Positions 1 to 7,906 of a stretch of 64,000 bases of DNA are shown piece by piece. The notes under the pieces are model-generated. The model was not told the DNA's origin and ran no database searches. It worked only from the letters and a program-made list of their open reading frames with translations. How positions within the stretch are numbered: the first letter of the stretch is position 1; each line of letters begins with the position of its first letter. Position numbers and translations under genes: made by a program. This DNA comes from Njordibacter sp905182035 (GTDB lineage: Bacteria > Pseudomonadota > Gammaproteobacteria > Pseudomonadales > Balneatricaceae). The stretch is from positions 186,001-250,000 of the forward strand of contig NZ_CP159831.1 of the NCBI RefSeq assembly GCF_047730075.1. The letters are read 5' to 3'.

Positions 1-1233
1 ACAAGCTTTCTTGGCAACTTGACAACCAGGCATAGTGTACCGTTGCCCTACAGTTCAACCTCTTTGGTGGCAGCAGTTAGTCATACTTTTTGGTTCTTAC
101 CGAATGTCGCAGCGTGTTTTGCCATGCGTAACTTGCTAAAGCAGAGACAGAATACTTTCTTTAATGATTACGAAATAATTGTCGCAGCGGGTCCACAGGC
201 GGGAATTGGTGATGACGCTCTTAAACCCGTATTCATTGCTATGAAAAATCCCTTGGATTCAAAGACGATAACTCTTTCTTGTATGAAACTAACCACCGGC
301 GTAACTGTTCCTCCATGGTCAGCTGTATTGATGTTGAGAAATATATCAAGCCCAGAGACATACTTTCAGACTGCTTTTAGATGTCAAAGCCCATGGACAC
401 TGCAAAACCCAAATGGTACTAATCCACATGAAGTTACCAACTTAAAACCTATATGCTATGTTTTTGATTTTGATCCGAATAGGGCCCTTCAGAAACTAGC
501 AGACTATAGTTGTAAGTTGGGTCGCAGTGATACAAACCCAGAACAGCAAGTCGAAGAGTTTATTGAATTTTTACCAGTACTAGCGTTTGATGGGCATTCT
601 ATGCGGGAAGTGAATGCAGCAGGAGTATTAGATATAGCACTTAGCGGCACTTCGGCAACTCTTTTAGCTAGAAGATGGGAAAGCCCAGCGTTGGTTAACG
701 TTGATGACCTAACTCTTTCAAAAATATTGGGGAGCTCAGAGGCGATGGCCGCATTAGACAATATTGAGGCCTTTCGTGGGTTGAACGTGGAGAATATCCA
801 AACGGTTTTATCAATGTCTAAGGACCTCAAAAAAAAGCGGTCAGATACATCAAAAGAGAACAAGAAACTCAAGAAAAAGATTACAAAAGAGGAGAAAGAA
901 CTAAAAAGCAAAAGAGCAGAGATTAGAGACAAGCTAATTAAGTTTGCAACTAGAATTCCCATTTTCATGTATCTAACTGACTTCAGGGAATATACTTTGG
1001 AAGATGTAATTCGGAGGCTCGAACCACAACTTTTTAAGAAAGTAACGGGGTTAAGCTTAAGAGATTTTGAATTACTTCTGTCTCTCAATATTTTCAATTC
1101 AAACTTAATGAATGATGCTGTGTACAAATTCAAGAGATATGAGGATGCTAGTTTGCGATACACGGGAATTGAAAGGCATGAATTTAAGCATATTGGGCTT
1201 TGGAATAGTGTTGTAACAGATTCCCGTGATTAG
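1..1233 (+). CDS. C-terminal part of a helicase-like (DEAD/restriction-type) protein, truncated by window edge
   Basis: The reading frame is open to base 1, so the gene begins outside the window and the in-frame TTG at 19 is unlikely to be its start. The first ~130 residues resemble the second RecA-like domain of superfamily 2 helicases of restriction-type systems: a TTGVTVPPW segment (motif V-like) followed by ETYFQTAFRCQSPW (motif VI-like, with Arg). A lysine/glutamate-rich stretch around residues 270-305 looks like a coiled coil, and the last ~100 residues are unrecognised. It runs convergently into the cytosine methyltransferase, overlapping it by 4 bp at the stops. That context suggests a restriction or other phage-defence role, but no nuclease motif is visible in this part. 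Helicase assignment is moderate, restriction role is inference. Confidence 0.6.
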   Translation, partial: TSFLGNLTTRHSVPLPYSSTSLVAAVSHTFWFLPNVAACFAMRNLLKQRQNTFFNDYEIIVAAGPQAGIGDDALKPVFIAMKNPLDSKTITLSCMKLTTGVTVPPWSAVLMLRNISSPETYFQTAFRCQSPWTLQNPNGTNPHEVTNLKPICYVFDFDPNRALQKLADYSCKLGRSDTNPEQQVEEFIEFLPVLAFDGHSMREVNAAGVLDIALSGTSATLLARRWESPALVNVDDLTLSKILGSSEAMAALDNIEAFRGLNVENIQTVLSMSKDLKKKRSDTSKENKKLKKKITKEEKELKSKRAEIRDKLIKFATRIPIFMYLTDFREYTLEDVIRRLEPQLFKKVTGLSLRDFELLLSLNIFNSNLMNDAVYKFKRYEDASLRYTGIERHEFKHIGLWNSVVTDSRD

Positions 1234-2384
1234 CTAAATATTTGAGCTTTAATTTCCTTTGCAAATAACCTTCCCAAGGGGACTGGCACTGCATTACCTA
1301 TCATCTTAGTCTTTGAAGACAAAGATCCAGTAAATAAAAATGAATCTGGAAAGCCCTGCAGCCTAGCGGCTTCGCGAGCGGTAAATCGTCTACTTTCAAC
1401 TGGCGAAGTATACCTTCCTTCAAATATATAGTCTGAAGGGATTACTGGTAATGCCAAATTGTTTTCATAAATTAGATCAGGAGCTATTACGCCCCCAATC
1501 GAAGGGCTTGTGCTAGCAGGTACCGTCTGTGCAGGTTTGTATGGATCTGCTTTCGGAAATAACCTTGGATTCTTGTAACGTGCAGGGTCATCCAATATTT
1601 TAACTAATCTATCTGGCAAGACGTCCCTTGGGGCGTCCCTAAAACATCCACCATTTGGTATATGAGGAATGAACTGTTTTTCTAGAGCCGAGAAAGGCAA
1701 ATACTTATGATCATCTAAATAGTGAGTTGAGGCTTTAGATAAACCTCGGCCAGAAGTTGGCATAGGAAGGTCCCCAATAACAGAGAAAAGGTCAACAGGA
1801 GTTTGTACTCCTCCAAACAGGCTTCCCAGAAGAATATCAGGAGTTTGGAATTTCTTATCAGACTCTTTTGTGCCAATAATAATTATCCGTTCTCGCCTTT
1901 GTGCCAACCCAAGTAACGTGCAATCTACACGTTGAATCGTAACTTGATAGCCTATTTCATGGAAGCTTTTCTGAACTTCATTCAACGCCATTTTTTCGAG
2001 CCCTTTTACGTTTTCCATTAGAAAAACTCTAGGCTGTACATGTGCAACTATTCTTTTAAAGTCTAGATAGAGCTTATTACGGGGGTCATCGATTCGTTGT
2101 TTACCAGCAAAAGAAAATCCTTGGCATGGCGGTCCTCCTAGTACAACGTCTACATTAGGTAGGTCTTTTAAATCAATTTCACCATCATCTAAAGCAAGAC
2201 TTTTTTTCTCAGCTCTACCACCTAATAGTCGCTCATTGTAGTTGTGACATTCTACTGCAGGCCCCCAATGGTCAAAAGCAGCCACTATCTCATAACCTTC
2301 TAGAGCGAACCCTAAATCAAGGCCACCACAGCCAGAAAAAAGAGATAAAACTTTCAAGTTAGTATGACTCCATTCAACGTTCAT
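1230..2384 (-). CDS. DNA (cytosine-5-)-methyltransferase
   Basis: Transfers methyl from S-adenosylmethionine to C5 of cytosine within a DNA recognition site. The 384-aa protein shows the m5C-MTase motifs in order: motif I SLFSGCGGLDLGF near the N-terminus, motif IV GGPPCQGFS with the catalytic Cys, motif VI ENVKG, motif VIII QRRERI, motif IX TAREAARLQGFP and motif X IGNAVPVPLG. The region between VIII and IX (target recognition) is of normal size, so the enzyme looks intact. It converges on the helicase-like gene with overlapping stops, the usual layout of a modification gene beside its cognate restriction factor. The specificity cannot be read from sequence. Alternative: an orphan MTase or part of a larger defence system whose remainder lies left of the window. 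Confidence 0.95.
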   Translation of the reverse strand: MNVEWSHTNLKVLSLFSGCGGLDLGFALEGYEIVAAFDHWGPAVECHNYNERLLGGRAEKKSLALDDGEIDLKDLPNVDVVLGGPPCQGFSFAGKQRIDDPRNKLYLDFKRIVAHVQPRVFLMENVKGLEKMALNEVQKSFHEIGYQVTIQRVDCTLLGLAQRRERIIIIGTKESDKKFQTPDILLGSLFGGVQTPVDLFSVIGDLPMPTSGRGLSKASTHYLDDHKYLPFSALEKQFIPHIPNGGCFRDAPRDVLPDRLVKILDDPARYKNPRLFPKADPYKPAQTVPASTSPSIGGVIAPDLIYENNLALPVIPSDYIFEGRYTSPVESRRFTAREAARLQGFPDSFLFTGSLSSKTKMIGNAVPVPLGRLFAKEIKAQIFS

Positions 2385-2899
2385 TTATATTTGATACTCT
2401 GGCTAATAATTCGAAACTAAATGCCCTACTTGGCGAATATGTTTGCCTTAACTAGATGTCAATTTATTGTTCCCTTAGGGTGACTCTCACTGAGCTATTT
2501 CCAAAAAACAAGTTACAAGCAAACTCTCTATATGCTTTGTGTCCGCTCTATATTAACCAATCCTAGAAGAAAAAATCACTGAAAATCAGGTTGAGCACAT
2601 CAATACATTATTCTATTCAGACAGTATAACTAGTTCCTTCAAAAGAATCAGGAATAAGTCCTAGCTACAGCATTTCATCCTCAATTGAATACCCCTCATT
2701 ATTTTGTTAACCTAACTCCAAGCACCGATTTGATCCAGATTGCGGGGGGCTATATAAATTACTGCTAAACCGGCCCTTTCTAGAGACCCGATTTAGCTAC
2801 CGCTGAATTGGGTTTTTTGTTGGCTACTCCAACACATGGCATTTGATCACCAGATTGTGCGCCAGACATTCCGTCAAAGCACTAAAGAGGTTGTATTAT
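2385..2899. other. Non-coding gap between methyltransferase and FGase operon
   Basis: No convincing ORF is seen here. The left part must hold the methyltransferase promoter (reading left) and the right part the promoter of the gene starting at 2900. The only clear structure is a terminator-like hairpin at 2786-2818. Confidence 0.5.
2786..2818 (+). terminator. Intrinsic terminator-like hairpin without an upstream gene
   Basis: ACCCGATTTAGC pairs with GCTGAATTGGGT (two G-U wobbles, 4-nt loop) and is followed by a run of T. It points along the + strand, yet no + strand gene precedes it for ~1.5 kb. It may end a small RNA from 2385-2785, or be a leftover from an excised gene. Confidence 0.6.
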
Positions 2900-3367
2900 A
2901 TGAAAGTCCCATCAATTCCAATGTCACCTAATGACCTACCCCAGCAACGTGTTGTTGAAGTAGTCGACCTACCCCCCTGCCCTGATGGTATCGATATTTG
3001 TTTGTACACAGCTTACAAACGAAAGATGCCAAGACTTCCTTCTCGTCGTGCTAGGTACCTGTGTCAGGTTGAATGGGCTTGGAGCCCAATGCACAGTCGT
3101 ATCAGTAGCTACTACATCCACCGAGGACACACCTACTGGATATTATGGGAGCGCTTACTTGATCAGGACTGGGGAGCCACGTTGTGGGAGATTGCCGCAT
3201 CAGTTCCACATAAAGACTGCACCGAACATCAGGCGTCAGTCCATCTTTTAAGGGCAATCTGGGAAAGTGAATGTGGTGAAAGTAGCCTAGACCAGTTCCA
3301 CTGGGTCAATGACACTGACTTGCTCTCAGTATCAGATTTAGCAGCTATATCGAGGGAGGTATGGTGA
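2900..3367 (+). CDS. Hypothetical protein, first gene of the FGase operon
   Basis: A 155-aa protein that I do not recognise. The ATG at 2900 is preferred to an in-frame TTG at 2843 because AGAGG stands 11 bases upstream of it. The sequence is soluble, rich in Trp/Tyr/His in the middle (YYIHRGHTYWILWERLL) and acidic toward the C-terminus. It overlaps the next gene by 7 bp, so the two are almost certainly cotranscribed and translationally coupled. A role tied to the amidohydrolase-like partner is inference from coupling only. Confidence 0.6.
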   Translation: MKVPSIPMSPNDLPQQRVVEVVDLPPCPDGIDICLYTAYKRKMPRLPSRRARYLCQVEWAWSPMHSRISSYYIHRGHTYWILWERLLDQDWGATLWEIAASVPHKDCTEHQASVHLLRAIWESECGESSLDQFHWVNDTDLLSVSDLAAISREVW

Positions 3368-4086
3368 TAAATTGGCCCACAGATGCAATCATTCTGCACA
3401 TCCCTCATGCTTCAACAGTCCTGCCTGCTGACCTGGAGTTCTTGCTAGGGGCCGAGAATCTAGCCTATGAGGTGGACGCAATGACTGATCATCATACCGA
3501 TCTGTTATTTGACTTGTCAGGGGCACGTCGCTGTGTCTTTCCAGTGAGCCGTTTAGTGGTTGACCCTGAGCGTTTTATTGAAGACTCGATGGAATCTGTT
3601 GGCATGGGAGTCGTCTACACTCATACGGCAGCTGGAGAAGCTCTAAGAGCTATATCTGAAATAGACCGCCTAGCCCTTATCAATAGCTACTACCACCCTC
3701 ACCACACTGCTTTAACACGTATGGCTGATGAATGCCTTGAGAAACATAACCAATGTTTAATCATTGATTGTCACAGTTTTCCAGCACAGCCATTGCCATA
3801 TGAAAATGATTTGAACCGGCCAGATATTTGTATCGGTACTGATTCGTATCATACAAGCACAGAGCTTAAAGATTGCTTATTAAAAGTGTTTGAAGCTTTT
3901 GGTTATCGCGTCGCCATTGACTCGCCTTTTAGTGGCACGATCGTCCCGCTAAAGCACTACCACAAAGACAAAAGCGTCGCGTCAGTAATGATTGAGGTGA
4001 ATCGAAGCCTCTATGCTGACCCAAGTGGTTTCAAACGCGTTCAATCTGATTTAACTCACGCAATATTGCAAGCAGCTACTATCTGA
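3361..4086 (+). CDS. N-formylglutamate amidohydrolase-family protein
   Basis: A 241-aa protein with the FGase (HutG-type) fold signatures: HIPHAS near residue 13 (metal-binding His), the DHHTDLLFD segment, VDPERF and IDCHSFP. FGases cleave N-formyl-L-glutamate to formate and glutamate at the end of histidine degradation, but no hut gene is nearby, so the physiological substrate here is uncertain. GGGAGG lies 1-4 bases before ATG 3361 / GTG 3364; the GTG has the better spacing. It is coupled to the upstream gene by a 7-bp overlap and followed by three small genes. The accessory setting suggests a recruited role, for example removing a formyl or acyl group from another molecule. Confidence 0.8.
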   Translation: MVINWPTDAIILHIPHASTVLPADLEFLLGAENLAYEVDAMTDHHTDLLFDLSGARRCVFPVSRLVVDPERFIEDSMESVGMGVVYTHTAAGEALRAISEIDRLALINSYYHPHHTALTRMADECLEKHNQCLIIDCHSFPAQPLPYENDLNRPDICIGTDSYHTSTELKDCLLKVFEAFGYRVAIDSPFSGTIVPLKHYHKDKSVASVMIEVNRSLYADPSGFKRVQSDLTHAILQAATI

Positions 4087-4111
4087 CCAAATCACATTTT
4101 AGGAGAATAAT

Positions 4112-4324
4112 ATGAGTTCATTACAAGAAATGCTAGACCGAGCCATTGTGAGACATGGACCAGATGGGTTTATGGTAAAGCAGCTCAGGAATCAAATTAT
4201 GGCAGCGAAAAGGAACCAATCTACTCGACAAATCTACACCAGCGGAATCAATGCAAACCATAGCCCAAAAGCGGATGCTCGCTTCATGGCTAGCCAACCT
4301 GCAGGGGTGACTCAAGATGATTAA
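4112..4324 (+). CDS. Small hypothetical protein
   Basis: A 70-aa hydrophilic protein with a good ribosome site (AGGAG about 8 bases before the ATG). It begins with a short amphipathic stretch and then a basic segment (AAKRNQSTR); no known domain is recognised. It overlaps the next small gene by 8 bp and lies 25 bp after the amidohydrolase gene, so it is likely part of the same operon. Confidence 0.55.
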   Translation: MSSLQEMLDRAIVRHGPDGFMVKQLRNQIMAAKRNQSTRQIYTSGINANHSPKADARFMASQPAGVTQDD

Positions 4325-4526
4325 GCGTTATGACTTTAGCGAACTAGATGAAATAATAAGGCTTGCCATGAGAGAGCAAGCTAACCACTCGCAAGGGCTT
4401 AATTCATCTCAAACGCATGGCACGCTTTACCCAATAGGTGACCCAAGAAACGATGGACCACCGTCGCAGGAACAGCCTAAACTTAACTCTCATAAGTTGA
4501 TGCGTCCCCGCGCAGGGTGGAGGTAA
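4317..4526 (+). CDS. Small hypothetical protein
   Basis: A 69-aa polar protein, unrecognised, starting inside the end of the previous gene (8-bp overlap) and ending next to the membrane-protein gene. The N-terminal third could form a helix (FSELDEIIRLAMREQ); the rest is rich in Gly, Pro, Asn and probably disordered. The overlaps on both sides are the main evidence that it is translated. Confidence 0.5.
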   Translation: MIKRYDFSELDEIIRLAMREQANHSQGLNSSQTHGTLYPIGDPRNDGPPSQEQPKLNSHKLMRPRAGWR

Positions 4527-4528
4527 TA

Positions 4529-4870
4529 GTGAAAATATTGAGATGGTTTGTGGCGGTAATTATTGGCTTTATTGCCGCGGTACTTGCTGGCGGCATTGTC
4601 GTGACGATAGGTGAAATGAGTGTCTGGATTCCTTTTTCTCTAGCTGCAGGAGGGGTAGCATCCGCTATCTGCTTCATCTATGTGGCTGTAAAGATTTCCG
4701 GCAGCTCCTCGATTACAACCGTGAAAACCCTATCAGTAGTAGTTATCATCACAGCTGTAATAAGTGCTGCTGGAAGTTATATCGGGCAATCTAGTCCCAT
4801 GCCTGCCCTCGGTTTGTTAATTGCGTCAGTGATTTTCTTCAGAAGTCCCACCATGTTTGTTAGAAAGTAG
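4529..4870 (+). CDS. Small integral membrane protein
   Basis: A 113-aa protein with about four hydrophobic segments (residues ~5-28, 33-55, 65-85, 88-105) and little soluble sequence. GTG 4529 is chosen over GTG 4517 because GGAGG sits 5 bases before it. No family is recognised. It closes the operon that starts at 2900, so it could be a membrane partner of the small proteins, but there is no direct evidence. Confidence 0.55.
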   Translation: MKILRWFVAVIIGFIAAVLAGGIVVTIGEMSVWIPFSLAAGGVASAICFIYVAVKISGSSSITTVKTLSVVVIITAVISAAGSYIGQSSPMPALGLLIASVIFFRSPTMFVRK

Positions 4871-5008
4871 TGCAGCCAAAAGAAGCAGCTTAGAGTATGG
4901 CTGCAAGGTGCTTAATCGATGTTAGAGAAGGTGCGGAATGGGGAAGGCTTGGGTACTAATAACTACTCTGGCAGTCGGGTAAGGTTGAAAGCAGTATTAG
5001 TGAGCGTT

Positions 5009-5251
5009 TCACCTTACTTCAATAACTTCCTGAGTATTCATAAAACCGAAATCATTGTTACCTAAAACAGCAATAATAATACCTACAAAACGCAATGTCG
5101 GTTGATAGTCACCATGCAGATTAAAGCAGTATTCCTCTCCTATTTCCAAATCTTCTATACAAAAAACTTGCCCAGAAATGGTTCCAGTTAGATCGTCTGC
5201 ATTATTAAGAAACCACTGGTCGTTGGCAAAATGTAAATCTGATAAAGGCAT
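5009..5251 (-). CDS. Small hypothetical protein
   Basis: An 80-aa acidic protein starting MPLSDLHFANDQW; an in-frame GTG at 5266 would add five residues. The middle reads like a small beta-rich domain (GTISGQVFCIEDLEIGEEY). No family is recognised. It stands alone between the + strand FGase operon and the EEP-family gene, and is the weakest gene call in this stretch. Confidence 0.45.
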   Translation of the reverse strand: MPLSDLHFANDQWFLNNADDLTGTISGQVFCIEDLEIGEEYCFNLHGDYQPTLRFVGIIIAVLGNNDFGFMNTQEVIEVR

Positions 5252-5391
5252 ACTTTTCTCTACCACCTATGTAGTGATTTGCAGATTGACATTAGTTAGT
5301 TACACCCATTAAGCTAGGGTCCTATATATTACAGCAGTTGTGATTTACAGATAAATATTAGTCGGTTAGATTCGATCAACGTAAACTACAA

Positions 5392-6072
5392 TTAATGCCT
5401 TAGCTCGACAATTAGGGCTGAATGGTCTGTGAGGGTTTCCCGAGTGCTATGGTCATAGTAGCAAGTTACACATCGATTGGTGACATTTATACCAGCCAGT
5501 GCATGGTCAATCCTAAACCCATTACCAGCGTTCGAATACCAACTATACTCTTGGGCTATTTCACCATTATGATCGCGCCATAGGTCGGTCAGGGTCTTGT
5601 TTGCCAGATTCAGAAATTGGTCAGAGCAATGAAACTTTGCACCTTCCGAATCCAGTATGTTGGAACCAGTATTAAAGTCACCGATTGCCAATAGTTTGCT
5701 GGTGGCTATATCCTCCAACTTACTAAATACGCCAGCCTTGGCTTTACGCTGTGGAAAATATGTTCCAATTAATTGTAAGCCAGCCCAATTAATTCCTATG
5801 ATTGACCATTCGTTGGGACAGTCCTCTATTTTTAAAAGGGTGCTAGCCTGTTTAGTTGCCAACATAACGGTGTTTTGTTTGGAATCTGTATTATTGTGAT
5901 GGACGTGCGAAAAGCCTGCTTGCCTTAGTGTGGCTATGATCTGCTCTCCTCTGGTATTACGTCTGAATTCGCTAATCACGAGGGCGTCACAATCTTGGGC
6001 TATCAAATAGGAACAAATGGCCGCAATTCGAGTGCCACCACCTTGACGGATGTTTAATGCCAGTAGTTTCAT
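5392..6072 (-). CDS. Endonuclease/exonuclease/phosphatase (EEP) family protein
   Basis: A 226-aa metal-dependent hydrolase of the ExoIII/DNase I-like fold. Signatures visible: Asn7 (LALNIRQGG), Glu in ISEFRR near residue 40, GDFNTG near 130, RIDHAL near 190 and the terminal TDHSAL. These match the N, E, D-x-N, D-H and final D-H motifs of the family, so the active site looks complete. Members cut DNA or RNA or remove phosphates from phospholipids and inositols, and the substrate cannot be told here. There is no signal peptide. It starts 7 bp after the stop of the Sel1-repeat gene on the same strand, so the two are probably cotranscribed. Confidence 0.8.
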   Translation of the reverse strand: MKLLALNIRQGGGTRIAAICSYLIAQDCDALVISEFRRNTRGEQIIATLRQAGFSHVHHNNTDSKQNTVMLATKQASTLLKIEDCPNEWSIIGINWAGLQLIGTYFPQRKAKAGVFSKLEDIATSKLLAIGDFNTGSNILDSEGAKFHCSDQFLNLANKTLTDLWRDHNGEIAQEYSWYSNAGNGFRIDHALAGINVTNRCVTCYYDHSTRETLTDHSALIVELRH

Positions 6073-6079
6073 GCTGTCT

Positions 6080-6892
6080 TTAACAATCCGTATAGTTGCT
6101 ATCTAAACATCGGCTAGACATGTCCTGTGCTGTGGATATATCAGCTGGAGTCATTTGTTTAGTTACCTTATCTTTATTCTCACGAGCAACTCCGTTGCCG
6201 TTATAACTAGCTAAGGTGTACCACTTCACTGCGGTCTTATCATTCCGAGGCACACCATCGCCAAAGTCGTACATAGCCCCTAGATACCTTTGAGCTATAG
6301 CATATCCTTGCTCAGCAGCTAAGGTGTACCACTTCACTGCGGTCTTATCATTCTCTGGCACACCTCTGCCATTAGCGTACATAGCCCCTAGATTAAATTG
6401 ACCCTCAGCAAGCCCTTGCTCAGCAGCTTTAGTAAACCACTTCACTGCGGTCTTATCATTCTCTGGCACACCTCTGCCATTAGCGTACATAGTCCCCAGA
6501 CTAGATTGAGCTTGAGCAACACCCTCCTCAGCAGCTTTGGTGTACCACTTTACTGCAGTCTTATAGTTCTGTGGGACACCTTCGCCTTTATCATACATAA
6601 GCCCCAGGTTATATTGAGCGCTAGGCATACCTTGCTCAGCAGCTAAGGTGTACCACTTTACTGCGGTCTTATCGTTCTCTGGCACACCGTAGCCAAATTC
6701 ATACATAAGCCCCAGATTATGTTGACTCGAAGCGTCACCCTGCTCAGCTAAAGGTTTGAACTCTGCTATAGCAGTTTTATAGTCACCTGAATTGAATGCT
6801 TTTACACCTTTATTAAAATCAGCAGCGATCGCCATTCCACTTCCCAATAGGAATAAAAGTGTTAATCCAGTCATTACTCTTTTTAAATTCAT
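6080..6892 (-). CDS. Secreted Sel1-like repeat (TPR-type) protein
   Basis: A 270-aa exported protein. The ATG at 6892 is chosen because AAGG lies 8 bases upstream; the ATG at 6898 is too close to it. A signal peptide (hydrophobic LTLLFLLGSGMAIAA, cleavage near AIA-AD) is followed by an FNSGDY half repeat and five 36-residue Sel1 repeats of the form LGxMYxxGxGVPxNDKTAVKWYTxAAEQG, then a 35-residue tail with two Cys. Sel1 repeats form alpha-solenoids that bind other proteins, so a periplasmic scaffold or inhibitor role is plausible. The repeats are also nearly identical as DNA (108-bp units), which makes repeat number prone to change. Confidence 0.85.
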   Translation of the reverse strand: MNLKRVMTGLTLLFLLGSGMAIAADFNKGVKAFNSGDYKTAIAEFKPLAEQGDASSQHNLGLMYEFGYGVPENDKTAVKWYTLAAEQGMPSAQYNLGLMYDKGEGVPQNYKTAVKWYTKAAEEGVAQAQSSLGTMYANGRGVPENDKTAVKWFTKAAEQGLAEGQFNLGAMYANGRGVPENDKTAVKWYTLAAEQGYAIAQRYLGAMYDFGDGVPRNDKTAVKWYTLASYNGNGVARENKDKVTKQMTPADISTAQDMSSRCLDSNYTDC

Positions 6893-7728
6893 ATTCATAT
6901 CCTTGAAGCTCTTTAATACTATTATAGATACTACTAATATGGAGTCATTATTAATAGAGGAAATGTCTGAAGTACTAACCACCCCCACCAAAACCTAATC
7001 TACCTACCTAACGTGATGAACCTAAATTGCCGACACCTTTAGTGTAAGCACTTATCTACCTTTCTACTGAAGGTACTATTAAGTTAATTGAATAACACCT
7101 CTATACCCTTAAATAAAAAACACACCCACTTCAGGTATCACACAGGTAATAGGGTACTAGTAACACTTAGCAATCTTCTATTACCTAACGTGTTTACCTT
7201 CAGTGCCAGCATGTATTCCCATACAACCAACACCTCAACTGCAGCCATATACGGCAACCAAGATACATACACTTATCGCAACTGGTTTACAGCTTCAAAA
7301 GGCTTTTCCGTGTAACAGCCGGTATATAATAACGGGGTACGGGGTACTGGCCCATGCCCCCATCTAGAGTGTTTCAGAGCAGGTAAAGGCACTGCAGATG
7401 AGAGCGAGCGTGTTGCTGTTGACGCTGCTTGTGCGGGTCTTTTGTGTCTTGGTTTGGGTGAGCTGTAAGGCTCCCACAGGCCCTCTACAGATGCTTCAGG
7501 TGAGGCTTAATCTGCCATAGTTTGAGTGTAAGACTGCAAGTGGAAAGGCGTAAATGTTGACGATTGTGTTCAGCTGAAAAGCCTTAAATGGCCAAGCTTT
7601 TTACTGTAGTGGTTTCTGCAGTAGTTTCAAACAAGATTGACAGCTTTGAAAGCTAGCAGTATGGTTAAGAGGCTTCCAGAACAAAGGGTCTTAGTGCCAC
7701 TCAAAGGAAAGGAACTGTAAGACTAGCT
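6893..7728. other. Long non-coding stretch next to the integrase
   Basis: About 840 bp with no convincing gene. A 75-codon frame at 7088-7315 starts with TTG, lacks a ribosome site and reads like random sequence. Visible local structure is minor: AGGTAATAG near 7143 can pair with CTATTACCT near 7178, and GGGGTAC is repeated in tandem near 7336-7346. The first ~100 bp must hold the promoter of the Sel1 gene. Confidence 0.5.
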
Positions 7729-7906
7729 GTCTCCGGGCACCATTATTACCTTATATTCCCACTTATATATGCACACTCGTTCGGACTTCGTCCTCACTCA
7801 AACATGAGTGCACCCCTAATTCTGTAAGCGTTTCACTGGCTTTGCTCCTTGTGGCTGATCATGTCACCCAAGGTGCTACACGGGAGATGTTTACGATGGT
7901 GTTGTC
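7729..7906. repeat. Left arm of a perfect 178-bp inverted repeat around an integrase
   Basis: Reverse complement of 9035-9212 with no mismatch that I can find. It contains an inverted copy of the integrase promoter region, its ribosome site and its first codons, plus 12 bp of the tRNA-Phe 3' end at the outer edge (GTCTCCGGGCAC). It also supplies the stop codon and last five codons (MTTPS) of the integrase it flanks. Confidence 0.95.

Noticed and set aside
504..1163. 219-codon ORF opposite the helicase-like gene
   Set aside because: Shadow of the real + strand gene; Ser/Leu-rich low-complexity translation.
6080..6720. CRISPR array suggested by regular ~108-bp repeats
   Set aside because: The periodicity is that of 36-residue Sel1 repeats in an intact reading frame; no short repeat-spacer structure exists.
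7088..7315. 75-codon + strand ORF
   Set aside because: TTG start, no ribosome site, no domain, and composition like the surrounding non-coding DNA.
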